The notes: generated from the letters alone by a model not told the origin. A stretch of 64,000 nt of DNA from Singulisphaera sp. GP187 (GCA_945869475.1 CAMBOV010000001.1:62001-126000); one strand, 5' to 3'; counted from the first letter of the stretch, positions 1 through 8,454 are shown. Made by a program: numbers and translations.

Positions 1-1
1 A

Positions 2-901
2 CTCGGAGAGGCGCTTCTGTGCGCGCGCGCGGCTGGCATCTCAGAGCGCACGGCGCGCAGTATCGATGGATTTCTCATGCTGCTCGCGCGCTATCGCAGC
101 GAACTGCCAGTGAAGCCAGCAGAAAACCTCGGACCCTTCATCGCGCGATTGATCACCGAGTCTGGACTTGAACGCGCCGCCGCCGAGTCTGCCGATGATG
201 AACAGGATGCGCTCGATCGCAAAGCCAACGTGCAAGAGGTCGCGAACGCTGCAGCCTCATTCGCCGTGACTGCGCGTGAACCCGATGCGCCGCCAGCGAC
301 TCTGGGCGACGCGCTGCGCGAGTTCTTGCAATCGATCGCGCTGGCGTCCGATTCGGACGCGATCGATCCTGAGCGAGGTGTGGTGACTTTGATGTCGCTG
401 CATGCCGCGAAGGGTCTCGAGTTTCACACAGTCGCGATCATCGGCATCGAAGAGGGATTGCTTCCTCACGCGCGAAGCCTCGCCTCGAGTGAAGGTGTCG
501 AAGAAGAGCGACGACTGCTCTACGTCGGAATGACACGCGCCGAGCGCTCGCTCATCTTGACCTCGGTCGCCTCGCGCGCGAGTCGTGGGATGCGAATGAG
601 CACAGTTCCAAGCGGTTTTTTGCGCGAATTACCCGCTGAGCACATTGAGTTGGTCGACCGCACAGGAGGTCGATTCAGCGACGACGACACCGGATCGGTC
701 GGCGGCACGCGCCTGCAACACAGCCCCGCGGCGCGGGGAATGAATGTGGGAGCAACAGTTCGTCACGCGCAGTTTGGAATCGGACGAATCGAAGAGGTGC
801 TCCCCCGTGGAAGCATGACCAGCGTGACTGTGCGATTTCGCTCAGCTGGTGTGCGAACGCTTGTGCTCGAGTACGCGCGGCTCGAGATTGTTGCTGGGTG
901 A
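2..901 (+). CDS. UvrD/PcrA-type ATP-dependent DNA helicase, C-terminal part (gene starts upstream of window)
   Basis: The reading frame is open from base 2, so the gene begins outside the window and only its last 299 codons are seen. The part present covers the second helicase domain of superfamily 1A: motif V/VI region with VMSLHAAKGLEF-like sequence (VVTLMSLHAAKGLEF), then EEERRLLYVGMTRAE, both diagnostic of UvrD, Rep and PcrA. The end (GMNVGATVRHAQFGIGRIEEV) resembles the PcrA/UvrD C-terminal Tudor-like tail that contacts RNA polymerase in those families. Expected role: unwinding of 3'-tailed duplexes in nucleotide excision or mismatch repair. The next gene is convergent and ends 18 bases away with no visible terminator. 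Whether it is UvrD, PcrA or Rep cannot be settled without the N-terminus. Confidence 0.93.
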   Translation, partial: LGEALLCARAAGISERTARSIDGFLMLLARYRSELPVKPAENLGPFIARLITESGLERAAAESADDEQDALDRKANVQEVANAAASFAVTAREPDAPPATLGDALREFLQSIALASDSDAIDPERGVVTLMSLHAAKGLEFHTVAIIGIEEGLLPHARSLASSEGVEEERRLLYVGMTRAERSLILTSVASRASRGMRMSTVPSGFLRELPAEHIELVDRTGGRFSDDDTGSVGGTRLQHSPAARGMNVGATVRHAQFGIGRIEEVLPRGSMTSVTVRFRSAGVRTLVLEYARLEIVAG

Positions 902-918
902 GAGTCGCGTCGTCGTCG

Positions 919-3099
919 CTATTTTTCGCACAGACCAGTCTGCCACATCAAGAAAGACCACTGATCAGCCTGTTCGGCGATGCGATTCGCAAGAGGCTTG
1001 CCTTGGCCATGCCCCGCCTCGCGGTCAACCCAGAGCAAGATCGGATCGGTCGCATCATCGTTCGACGCGAGTGCCTGCATGCGCGCTGCCATCTTTCTTG
1101 CATGCAGTGGATGCACCCGCGAGTCATTCTCGCCCGCTGTGAAGAGCACCGCCGGATACTTCGTGCCTGTGCGCACATTGTGGTAGGGGCTGTAGGCGCG
1201 AATGAACGGATACTGCGTCGCGTTCTCGCTCGAGCCATACTCGGGAACCCAGAACTTCGCCATCAAGAAGTTCTGAAAGCGCACCATGTCGAGCAGGGGA
1301 ACGGCGCTGATCGCTGCGCAGAACAACTCAGGTCGCTGCGTCACTGCCACGCCGGTGAGCAGTCCACCATTCGAGCCACCCTTGATCGCGAGATGCGCCG
1401 CGTCGGTGTACTTCTGCGCGGTGAGCCACTGCGCGCACGCGTAGAAATCGTCGAAGACGTTCTGCTTCTTGTCGAGCATCCCATCGCGGTGCCATCCCTC
1501 GCCGTATTCGCCGCCTCCGCGCAGATTCGCAACCGCATAGATGCCGCCCGCATCGAGCCACGGAAAGAGCGTTGGATCAAAGTATGGATCGAGGTTCACG
1601 TTGAATCCGCCGTAGCCGTAGAGAAGTGTTGGGATCGATCCCGTCGGCTTCACACCCTTCTTGTGCACGATGAACATGGGAACCTTTGTTCCATCTTTGC
1701 TCACCACGAAGACCTGCTGCACGCTCACACTCGAGGGGTCGACCGGCACCTCGGGTCGCGCCCAGAGTGCGCTGACTCCTGTGCGAAAATCGATCGTGTA
1801 GATCGAGCGAGGTTCATTGAAACTTGTGTAGGTCAAGAAGCCGTCGGTGCGCGTTTCATCGCTTCCCGCCGAGGCGCTTCCAAGTCCAGGCAGGGCAATG
1901 TCGCCGAGGCTCTGTCCGCTGGGAAGAAATCGTTCCATGTGCGTCACCACATCGCGCACGTACGAGGCGACCAAGACGCCTCCTGCGTAACTCACCGATT
2001 CGAGCACTTCATTCTCGCGCATTGGAATGATGAGCTTCCACGTTGCGCGGGCGGGAGCCGTCAGGTCGACCGAGTAGAGCGCGCCCTTCGGCGCGTCGAG
2101 TGAGGTCTGCATGAAGAGCGTGTCGCCGACAATGGCTGAGGGTTGAAAATTCGCGTCGAGTCCATCCGCAATGGGTGTGAGGGGTGGTCCACCTTTGGAT
2201 CCAACCTGCGGCATTCCCGCAGCGACCCATTCACCAAGATCGCCCACGAACAAGTCGCTCGCTTGCCATCCACGGGATTGTTGAATCAGCAGCCACCGCC
2301 CATCGCGCGAAAGCGCCGCTCCTGGCACCTTGCTCGGTTCGCTCTGTCGAAAGAGCACGGCGTCTTGCCGCGCGTGTCGTCCAAGAACATGCCAGCAGAT
2401 TTCGCGCGAGTAGGGATCTGCTGGATTCGCAAGCCGCGTGTAAAGAAACGCCGTGGCGTCTGCATTCCATCCGGCGAAGCTGATCTTGCCGACGATTTCA
2501 TCGGCGAGCCACTGGCCTGTCGCGATATCAAGCACCTGCAAGACACTCATCTCGCTGCCCGATTTCGAAAGCCCAAAGGCGAGCAAACGGCCATCGTGCG
2601 AAGGCTCCCACCAATCGAGGCTCGTGAGTCCCTTGGCGTCGAGTGCGTTGACGTTGAGTAACTCCTTCTTCGTACTGCGCGCCGGACCCACCGGCGCCGC
2701 ACCGCCGTGCGCGCCGAGTGCTGTGTCGGCTCCGACAAAGAGCACCGGCTGATTCTGTCCGCCCGCGCGTTCGGTCCAGAATGCAAAGCCTGCTTCGCGA
2801 CGCGGCATGCCGATCGATCCAATGGACATCAGCGGCGTGAGTTGTTGCTCGAGACGTGAGTGACATGGCAGCGAATCGAGCACGTTCTGGGTGCGATCGT
2901 TCTGCGCGGTGGTCCACGCGCGCACTTCTGGAGAGTCAGCCTCGAGCGCTTCGAGCCAGCGGTAGTCGTCGATGATTGTCTCGCCCTGCACCACGTCGGT
3001 GACAGGTTTGATCACCGTCATAGGAGGGGTCGCGACGACCGCAACAGTTGCAATGAGCGGACACGATGCGACGAGCGAGAGCAAGGTGGATGTGCGCAT
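919..3099 (-). CDS. Prolyl oligopeptidase family serine peptidase (S9A), exported
   Basis: A 726-residue protein, the usual length for prolyl oligopeptidase plus a signal peptide (MRTSTLLSLVASCPLIATVA, cleavage probably near residue 24). Residues about 30-450 form the seven-bladed propeller and 460-726 the alpha/beta hydrolase. The catalytic triad can be placed at Ser576 (GGSNGG), Asp659 (AGENDSRVHP) and His697 (REAGHGQGK). It should cleave short peptides after proline in the periplasm. The ATG at 3099 lies 9 bases after the serA stop codon, so it may be read from the hutI-map-serA transcript or from the -10 hexamer at 3106-3111. No Shine-Dalgarno of normal spacing is seen. A 401-codon frame on the opposite strand is only its shadow. 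Confidence 0.95.
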   Translation of the reverse strand: MRTSTLLSLVASCPLIATVAVVATPPMTVIKPVTDVVQGETIIDDYRWLEALEADSPEVRAWTTAQNDRTQNVLDSLPCHSRLEQQLTPLMSIGSIGMPRREAGFAFWTERAGGQNQPVLFVGADTALGAHGGAAPVGPARSTKKELLNVNALDAKGLTSLDWWEPSHDGRLLAFGLSKSGSEMSVLQVLDIATGQWLADEIVGKISFAGWNADATAFLYTRLANPADPYSREICWHVLGRHARQDAVLFRQSEPSKVPGAALSRDGRWLLIQQSRGWQASDLFVGDLGEWVAAGMPQVGSKGGPPLTPIADGLDANFQPSAIVGDTLFMQTSLDAPKGALYSVDLTAPARATWKLIIPMRENEVLESVSYAGGVLVASYVRDVVTHMERFLPSGQSLGDIALPGLGSASAGSDETRTDGFLTYTSFNEPRSIYTIDFRTGVSALWARPEVPVDPSSVSVQQVFVVSKDGTKVPMFIVHKKGVKPTGSIPTLLYGYGGFNVNLDPYFDPTLFPWLDAGGIYAVANLRGGGEYGEGWHRDGMLDKKQNVFDDFYACAQWLTAQKYTDAAHLAIKGGSNGGLLTGVAVTQRPELFCAAISAVPLLDMVRFQNFLMAKFWVPEYGSSENATQYPFIRAYSPYHNVRTGTKYPAVLFTAGENDSRVHPLHARKMAARMQALASNDDATDPILLWVDREAGHGQGKPLANRIAEQADQWSFLMWQTGLCEK

Positions 3100-3105
3100 C
3101 GGCGC

Positions 3106-3111
3106 ATCCTA
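3106..3111 (-). promoter_or_regulatory. Putative -10 hexamer of the prolyl oligopeptidase gene
   Basis: TAGGAT, then six bases (GCGCCG), then the ATG at 3099. The first three bases are the serA stop codon. The spacing predicts transcription starting at or next to the A of ATG (leaderless). AGGA could alternatively act as a weak ribosome binding site. Confidence 0.45.
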
Positions 3112-4356
3112 TTGAGTGAGGGCGATCCCCGCGGTTGTTCGCATGCGTATGGTTTGTGGCATCGCCGCAAGTCCATCGAGCAGTGTGGGATCGGAGAACT
3201 GCTCGACATCGAGGATCACATAACTCGTTGCCGGATTCGACTGCAGGTACTCGGCATTGATGTTGATGCCGGCGCTCGCCAAGAGCGTGTGCATCGTTCC
3301 TAAGACGCCAGGAACGTTTCGGTGAACATGCAGAATTCGAAGCTGCCCTGCACGCAACACCGGAAGGTCGACTTGCGGCAAGTTCACGCACGTCTCGGTC
3401 GAACCATGCTGCCAGAACTGAACCAATTTCTCTGCGACCTCAAGCGCGATGAGTTCTTGCGCTTCTTGAGTCGAGCCTCCGATGTGCGGAGTCAGAATCG
3501 CAGTTGGGCATGCTTGCAGCGGCGATGTAAACGTCTCGCTCGACGAGTCTGGCTCGACTGGAAAGACGTCGAGTGCGGCACCTCCAAGTCGACCCTCGCG
3601 CAGGGCGGTTGCAAGTGCGTCGACGTCGACGATCGATCCTCGAGCATTGTTGATCAGGATCGCGCCAACCTTCATCATCGCGATCTCGCGTGCGCCGATC
3701 ATCGCGATCGTGCTGGGGGTTTCTGGAACGTGCAGTGTGAGGCAGTCACATTCGCGCAGCACGGCTTCGAGCGTCGGGCGCGACTGCGCATTTCCGAGTG
3801 GGAGCTTTCGCACAACATCATGAAAGATGACGCGCATTCCAAGCGATTCTGCGAGCACGCTCACTTGCGATCCGATGTGTCCGTAGCCGATGATTCCAAG
3901 GGTGCGGCCGCGAATCTCGTGGGAGTGCGTTGCGCTCTTGTCCCACCGACCCGCGTGCAACTGGGTCGATTTTTCAAAGAGGCGTCGGCAGAGGCAGATC
4001 GCTTCAGCGACGGTCATCTCGGCCACGCTGCGTGTGTTTGAAAAGGGTGAATTGAAGACCGCGCATCCGCCGGCCTCTGCCTGAGCGAGATCAACCTGAT
4101 TCGTCCCGATGCAAAAGCATCCCACGGCAATGAGCTGTGGATGACGTTCAAAGTGCACTGCGCGAAGTTCGCTCTTTGAGCGGATCCCCACCATCGTCGC
4201 TCGCGCGAGTGCATCGTCGAGCGCAGGGCCGCAGAGTGCGCCGCTCGCCCGTTCGATTGCGAAGCCAGCCTCGCTCAGCACGCCGTCCGCTGCGGGATGG
4301 ATCGACTCCAGAAGCAGAACGCGCGGGGGGGCGGGCGATTCTCGAAGTGCACTCAT
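3109..4356 (-). CDS. serA: D-3-phosphoglycerate dehydrogenase (serine biosynthesis)
   Basis: 415 residues, similar in layout to the short E. coli-type enzyme. It oxidises 3-phosphoglycerate to 3-phosphohydroxypyruvate, the first step of serine synthesis, in the cytoplasm. Visible are the Rossmann motif GYGHIG at 157-162, the catalytic Arg in NNARGSIVD, and the catalytic His in LTPHIGGST. The last ~80 residues (from about 335, ILHVHRNVPGVLGTMHTLL) form an ACT domain, where serine feedback binding is expected. The ATG is 9 bases downstream of the map stop codon and has no Shine-Dalgarno; a TAGCCT hexamer sits six bases upstream. Genes on either side are co-directional. Confidence 0.95.
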   Translation of the reverse strand: MSALRESPAPPRVLLLESIHPAADGVLSEAGFAIERASGALCGPALDDALARATMVGIRSKSELRAVHFERHPQLIAVGCFCIGTNQVDLAQAEAGGCAVFNSPFSNTRSVAEMTVAEAICLCRRLFEKSTQLHAGRWDKSATHSHEIRGRTLGIIGYGHIGSQVSVLAESLGMRVIFHDVVRKLPLGNAQSRPTLEAVLRECDCLTLHVPETPSTIAMIGAREIAMMKVGAILINNARGSIVDVDALATALREGRLGGAALDVFPVEPDSSSETFTSPLQACPTAILTPHIGGSTQEAQELIALEVAEKLVQFWQHGSTETCVNLPQVDLPVLRAGQLRILHVHRNVPGVLGTMHTLLASAGININAEYLQSNPATSYVILDVEQFSDPTLLDGLAAMPQTIRMRTTAGIALTQ

Positions 4357-4362
4357 CGCCCG

Positions 4363-4368
4363 AGGCTA
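4363..4368 (-). promoter_or_regulatory. Putative -10 hexamer of serA
   Basis: TAGCCT, six-base spacer CGGGCG, then ATG at 4356. The TAG is at the same time the stop codon of map. No purine-rich ribosome binding site is present, which favours leaderless initiation, but simple read-through from map is also possible. Confidence 0.45.
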
Positions 4369-5172
4369 TCCAACGATGTCGGGAAGGTCGAAGAGTGCAT
4401 GCGTCAGATTCACAGGACCCTCCGACGTGATCAGCACATCCGCCTCGTAGTGCACGCTTCGCGATCCATCGCCTGTGTAGATCGGCCACGCCGTGCCGTT
4501 GGAGACGATCTCAGTCGTGCTCACCGCGATCATCGGTTCGACGGCGATGAGCATGCCCGGTTGAAAGGTCTTCCACGCTTCGTTCCACTCTCCGGGATAG
4601 GACGGAACAACGTTTGAAACGAAGGGCGGAGCGTGCAAGGTGCGTCCATAGCCGTGGCCGCCAAGTCCGCGCACGAGAAAAAATCCGTAGTCACGCTCGA
4701 CGCAATTCTGCACGGCGCGCGCCCAATCGATGAGCGGTCGGCCAGGTTGCATCGCCGCGATTCCGACACGAAGACTCTCGCGACCGCAGCGCAACAGTGA
4801 GTGCGCGACGTCATCTCCCGACTTGATGAGATAGGTCCACGCGGCGTCGCCGATCCACCCGTGATGACGCACCCCGATGTCGATTGAAAAGAGGTCGCCT
4901 TCTGCGAGCGTTTCGGCGTGCATGTCATGGGTGCCGTGCACAACGCACTCGTTGAGCGAGAGGCAGGAGTGACTCGGAAAGGGGGGATGACCTCGCACCT
5001 TGTAGCCAAGAAAGCACGAGGTGCAATTGAGTTGGGTGAGCGTGCGCTCGACAAAAGCGTCGACCTGTGCGAGTGTCTGCCCCTCGTGCAGAAACGTACT
5101 CAACGCCTGATGCGTCTTGACAACGCACTCCGCGGCAGCGGTCGCGAGTTCGGTATCACGTTTTGAGAGCAT
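4366..5172 (-). CDS. map: Methionine aminopeptidase, type I
   Basis: 268 residues; removes the initiator methionine from nascent proteins. The metal ligands of the pita-bread fold are all visible: Asp in LFSIDIGV, Asp in WIGDAAWT, His in GGHGYGRTLH, Glu in AVEPMI and Glu in HYEADVLI. The frame is open further upstream, but that would run deep into hutI; the ATG at 5172, 10 bases after the hutI stop, gives the normal family length and is chosen. GAAGGA touches the ATG, too close for a standard Shine-Dalgarno. TAGCCT with a 7-base spacer precedes the ATG and begins with the hutI stop codon. Confidence 0.95.
   Translation of the reverse strand: MLSKRDTELATAAAECVVKTHQALSTFLHEGQTLAQVDAFVERTLTQLNCTSCFLGYKVRGHPPFPSHSCLSLNECVVHGTHDMHAETLAEGDLFSIDIGVRHHGWIGDAAWTYLIKSGDDVAHSLLRCGRESLRVGIAAMQPGRPLIDWARAVQNCVERDYGFFLVRGLGGHGYGRTLHAPPFVSNVVPSYPGEWNEAWKTFQPGMLIAVEPMIAVSTTEIVSNGTAWPIYTGDGSRSVHYEADVLITSEGPVNLTHALFDLPDIVG
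5080..5085 (-). other. No separate feature; coding interior of map
   Basis: Placed only to note that nothing besides map is seen here on either strand. Confidence 0.05.
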
Positions 5173-5179
5173 TCCTTCG

Positions 5180-5185
5180 AGGCTA
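5180..5185 (-). promoter_or_regulatory. Putative -10 hexamer of map, overlapping the hutI stop codon
   Basis: TAGCCT reads from 5185 to 5180, followed by seven bases (CGAAGGA) and the map ATG at 5172. The TAG is the hutI stop. This is the first of three consecutive junctions with the same layout. Confidence 0.4.
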
Positions 5186-6439
5186 GCGCACGTGTCGAGG
5201 ATCGCAAGCGATCTCGACGCCGCGCGACCAGACCTGGACAGGAAGCGCTCCAGAAAGTTCGTATCCGAGTGCCCGCTCATCGGTGCAGGGCCACAGCACG
5301 ACGTCAGCAGACTTGCCTTTCTCGATCGACCCGCACTCACCTGCGAGGCCGACCACGCATGCCGCATTGCTCGTGACGGTCGTCAGCGCTTCAGCTGGAG
5401 TGAGCTTCATTTCACGCACGGCGAACGAGATCACGATGGGCATCCCGCGCACTGGTGCGCTTCCAGGATTCGCGTTGGTTGCGAGTGCGAGTGCGCCTCC
5501 GCGGTCGATGAACTCGCGCGCGCGGATCGTTGCCGTGCCCAGGCAGAATGACGTCGCGGGAAGTCCAACGGCGATTGTTGAACTCTTCGCGACGGCTGTG
5601 AGATCCTCATCACTCGCCGCTTCAAGGTGGTCGACGCTCACCGCGCCAAGCGCAAGCGCCGCTTGAATCATCCCGAGCGAATTGAATTGATCGGTGTGGA
5701 CGCGCACCGCGCTGCCGAGTTGCGTGGCACGGGTGAAGTAGCGCACGCACTCGTCGACCGACCACGATCCCTTTTCGCAGTAGCCATCGACCGCAATTCC
5801 CGGGTACGCCGCGAGCACTGTCGCGAGCGTTTGGTTGATCGTCTGCTCGACAAACCCCTCGCACTCTGGATCGATCGCGTGCGCTCCGAGGAAGGTCGGA
5901 ACCATTCGTACTGGTGAACGCGATGCAGCCTGCGCGATCGCCTCAAGCATTCGAAGTTCTGTTGCGCAGTCGAGTCCATAGCCCGACTTCACCTCGATGG
6001 TGGTGGTGCCATACGCGGCCATTTGGAGCGCACGCTCTTCGAGAGCGAGGGCGAGAGCCTGCGTCGAGGTCGCGCGCACGCTGCGCACCGTCGAGAGAAT
6101 TCCTCCGCCTGCGGCGAGAATATCGAGGTACGGCACGCCGGCGAGTTTCTGCTCCCACTCGTCGAGGCGATCACCCGCCCAGCATGCGTGTGTGTGGCAG
6201 TCGACAAACCCTGGCAGCACTACTCGTCCGCGTGCGTCGATCACCTGCGCGTGGGCGTGAAGTGCGCGTGGTGCATCTCCAGCAGCGACTTCAATGATTC
6301 GTCCCTCGCGCACGAGCAGGTATCCACGCTCGATGATGCCGAGATCGCGCATCGATGCGCCGCGGCGGGGGGTGAGTGGATCGCCCGTGGCACTGCGCAT
6401 CGTCACGAGGCGCGCGTTGATAATCAGTGTGCCGCTCAC
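5183..6439 (-). CDS. hutI: Imidazolonepropionase (histidine degradation)
   Basis: 418 residues from the GTG at 6439, matching the usual 400-420. It hydrolyses imidazolone-5-propionate to N-formimino-glutamate. The amidohydrolase metal site shows HTH (GFVDCHTHACWAG), His in VRVHTDQFNS and His in SVDHLEAAS. The position usually held by an Asp in this family (T-D-x-NPG) reads ATNANPGS, i.e. Asn. The frame is open to 6583 but that would overlap sixA by over 100 bases; the GTG is preceded by TACCGT with a 7-base spacer, supporting it. No other hut gene lies in the window. Confidence 0.92.
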   Translation of the reverse strand: MSGTLIINARLVTMRSATGDPLTPRRGASMRDLGIIERGYLLVREGRIIEVAAGDAPRALHAHAQVIDARGRVVLPGFVDCHTHACWAGDRLDEWEQKLAGVPYLDILAAGGGILSTVRSVRATSTQALALALEERALQMAAYGTTTIEVKSGYGLDCATELRMLEAIAQAASRSPVRMVPTFLGAHAIDPECEGFVEQTINQTLATVLAAYPGIAVDGYCEKGSWSVDECVRYFTRATQLGSAVRVHTDQFNSLGMIQAALALGAVSVDHLEAASDEDLTAVAKSSTIAVGLPATSFCLGTATIRAREFIDRGGALALATNANPGSAPVRGMPIVISFAVREMKLTPAEALTTVTSNAACVVGLAGECGSIEKGKSADVVLWPCTDERALGYELSGALPVQVWSRGVEIACDPRHVR

Positions 6440-6446
6440 GATGCGG

Positions 6447-6456
6447 ACGGTACCGT
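6447..6456. promoter_or_regulatory. Palindromic two-way -10 element between hutI and sixA
   Basis: ACGGTACCGT is a perfect 10-base palindrome. It yields TACCGT on the minus strand, 7 bases before the hutI GTG, and TACCGT on the plus strand, 8 bases before the sixA ATG. The two start codons are only 25 bases apart and neither has a Shine-Dalgarno. Confidence 0.6.
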
Positions 6457-6464
6457 AGAGCGCT

Positions 6465-6965
6465 ATGAAACTCTTCGTCGTTCGGCATGCCAAAGCAGAG
6501 GAGCGCAACGCGCAGCGATGCCCTGATGATTCCCTTCGCGCGCTCACCAAGGGCGGCATCGAAAAATTCCGTCGACTCGCCAAGCGGGTCGGGCGAATCG
6601 TTCAGGCGCCTGAGGTGGTGCTCTCGAGTGGCTACGTGCGCGCGTGGGAGACTGCGCGAATTCTCGAAGAAGCTGCGGGATGGCCCGCCCCGACTCGCTT
6701 GGCCGCGCTCGAGTGCGATGCTCGCGACGCGCTCGATGCGGTTGCGAGCGCATTGGTCGAGCGATCCGAGTCGTCACTCGCCATCGTCGGTCACGAACCA
6801 TTCTTGAGTGAACTCATCGCCCACCTCATCGGGGGCGATCCTGCGTCGATTGTCATGGACAAGGGGGCCGTTGCGATTCTCGAACTCGACCACTCCCTCA
6901 CGGGCGGATCGCTCTGTGCGCTCGTCACTCCCTCGTGGACCGGCGCACGCCGATCGAAACGGTAG
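6465..6965 (+). CDS. sixA: SixA-like phosphohistidine phosphatase
   Basis: 166 residues of the histidine phosphatase (phosphoglycerate mutase-like) superfamily. The N-terminus MKLFVVRHAKAEE carries the catalytic RHA motif; SSGYVRAWETA supplies the second Arg and GHEPFL near residue 108 the second catalytic His. SixA of E. coli removes phosphate from histidine phosphotransfer domains or the nitrogen phosphotransferase system; the substrate here is unknown. It is divergent from hutI and shares the palindromic -10 element. The following STAS gene starts 73 bases downstream with its own -10. Confidence 0.85.
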   Translation: MKLFVVRHAKAEERNAQRCPDDSLRALTKGGIEKFRRLAKRVGRIVQAPEVVLSSGYVRAWETARILEEAAGWPAPTRLAALECDARDALDAVASALVERSESSLAIVGHEPFLSELIAHLIGGDPASIVMDKGAVAILELDHSLTGGSLCALVTPSWTGARRSKR

Positions 6966-7021
6966 GCGGCGCTCGACGCAGCGACCGATCCGCCGCCGTC
7001 CGAAAATCGTGAACCTCCTGC

Positions 7022-7027
7022 TAGACT
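7022..7027 (+). promoter_or_regulatory. Putative -10 hexamer of the STAS gene
   Basis: TAGACT 11 bases before the ATG at 7039. The same hexamer precedes dinG, the UDP-glucuronate decarboxylase, hflX, rpmH and tRNA-His in this window. Confidence 0.45.
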
Positions 7028-7038
7028 CGAAAGTCCAC

Positions 7039-7425
7039 ATGAGTACCCAGCAAGAACCAACGACGAAGAAGACATCGACGGTCGAGATGATTTGGGATGG
7101 ATCTATTCTCATCGTGCGCCCCGCAGGCCCCAACATCGGACAACGCGAAGCTCCAATCATGAGCGGCGACATCGATCCGCACATCAAGTCGCTCGGTAGC
7201 TCGCTCAAGTTCATGGTGCTCGATCTCTCTGCCGTGCAGTTCATGAGCAGTATGGGAATTGGCACCTGCATCAACTGCCGCAACGGCGCGGCAGCGCTCG
7301 GCGCCAAACCGATTCTCTATGGCGCGAGCAAAGATTTGCGTGCACTCTTGGCAATGATGAAGATTGAAAAACTCTTCGCTGTTGCAGATTCGCGCGAAGC
7401 GCTCAACAAACTCGTCGGCCGCTGA
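7039..7425 (+). CDS. STAS-domain protein (anti-sigma factor antagonist-like)
   Basis: 128 residues, a single STAS domain. LKFMVLDLSAVQFMSSMGIG corresponds to the strand and helix start that in SpoIIAA/RsbV proteins carries the phosphorylated serine (D-S-x-G); here the pair reads S-S-M-G, so a Ser is kept while the preceding Asp is replaced. The first ~15 residues (TQQEPTTKKTST) look disordered. Expected role: partner-switch protein controlled by a serine kinase and phosphatase, neither of which is encoded nearby. The frame is open upstream, but the ATG at 7039 is preceded by a TAGACT hexamer and avoids overlap with sixA. Confidence 0.8.
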   Translation: MSTQQEPTTKKTSTVEMIWDGSILIVRPAGPNIGQREAPIMSGDIDPHIKSLGSSLKFMVLDLSAVQFMSSMGIGTCINCRNGAAALGAKPILYGASKDLRALLAMMKIEKLFAVADSREALNKLVGR

Positions 7426-7458
7426 CGCGCCCGCGCGCTCACTTCATCGCCTGGCAGA

Positions 7459-8454
7459 TCATCTCGCAGCCGCTGGTCGCTGCGTGTGAATCACAATATC
7501 GGCACCCTTCACCTCATCAGCGTCGAGTTCGTTCGCACCCGATGGCTTCAAACTGATCACGAGCGTCTTGGCATCCGGACAGCGCTGCGCGAACTGCGCA
7601 ACCGTTCCGAGCCGTTGCTCGAGATGAAATCCACCTGCGATGTGAAGCACCGATCCATCTCGAAGGAATGCTGCTGCGGCACTCGCGCCCATTGTGCGAT
7701 CCCAGACCCGCTGCGAGCGGTGCACTCGATCGACCTCTTCGTCGGTTGGGAGCGTCGCGACTGCTCCAGTTTTCTTCGCATTCTCTGCGCGCATCTCGCG
7801 CATGAGAGTCTTGAGTCGCTCCCAGTCGCCGTCGCGTGTCAGGTTGGGATCGATCTCGAACAACGCACGCTCTTCGACGGGCAGCGCGAGCAGCGGTTCA
7901 TATCCCTCGCGCATCGCCTGCGAAACATACTTTCGCGGCGCGTTCGCGGCGACGACCGATGTTCCTGCACTGCGCGCTGAGTCGATCATCGGCTGATACC
8001 AGGGCAGCCACGAGGCGGTGCCTGCCCAGTGGCGCGATCCACTCTCATCAATGAATGCGTCGAGTGTGAGCGTGCCCTTCAAGTACCCGTCGACCTTTCC
8101 CTGCTCGTCGCGCTCGAGCATCTCGAAACTCACCGCGCCGCGAGGATGCGAGAGCAAGAATGCAATCACAAGCGCCTGTTCGACCCGGTGTCCGCTCGCG
8201 TCGTCGTGTGTCTCGCCGACAAAAATTGCATTGGACCGCGCCACAGCAAGCAGCACCTCAAACCACGTGATTGACCTCTGCGTTGCCCCGTCGAATGCGT
8301 TCAGTGACTCGCACGTGGGAGCCTGCGCGATCTGCTGGGCTGGGGAGAGTTTCGCGGTGGTGCAACCGCACGCCATCGCGCAGCCCGCCACCGCGCAACA
8401 CGCCACGGCCAGAATGATTCGAAAGTCGCAACGCACAGTGGAATCTGCTCGCAT
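7459..8454 (-). CDS. ChaN-like lipoprotein (haem-binding/Tiki superfamily)
   Basis: 331 residues. The N-terminus is a lipoprotein signal (FRIILAVACCAVAGC), several Cys being candidates for lipidation. The family hallmarks are GETHDD near residue 78 and AGGFHL near the end, as in ChaN and other putative iron or haem binding proteins of the EreA/ChaN/Tiki fold. It probably sits on a membrane facing the periplasm. The function of ChaN homologues is not well established. The ATG at 8454 is only 19 bases from the divergent carboxypeptidase ATG, and TAGCGT lies 7 bases upstream. Confidence 0.82.
   Translation of the reverse strand: MRADSTVRCDFRIILAVACCAVAGCAMACGCTTAKLSPAQQIAQAPTCESLNAFDGATQRSITWFEVLLAVARSNAIFVGETHDDASGHRVEQALVIAFLLSHPRGAVSFEMLERDEQGKVDGYLKGTLTLDAFIDESGSRHWAGTASWLPWYQPMIDSARSAGTSVVAANAPRKYVSQAMREGYEPLLALPVEERALFEIDPNLTRDGDWERLKTLMREMRAENAKKTGAVATLPTDEEVDRVHRSQRVWDRTMGASAAAAFLRDGSVLHIAGGFHLEQRLGTVAQFAQRCPDAKTLVISLKPSGANELDADEVKGADIVIHTQRPAAAR

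Noticed and set aside
898-2103. A 401-codon open frame on the plus strand opposite the prolyl oligopeptidase gene.
   Set aside because: It is rich in Arg, His and Cys with no family pattern, as expected for an antisense shadow in GC-rich DNA.
5080-5085. The placeholder feature entry at this position.
   Set aside because: It marks only coding interior of map and carries no signal of its own; it should be disregarded.
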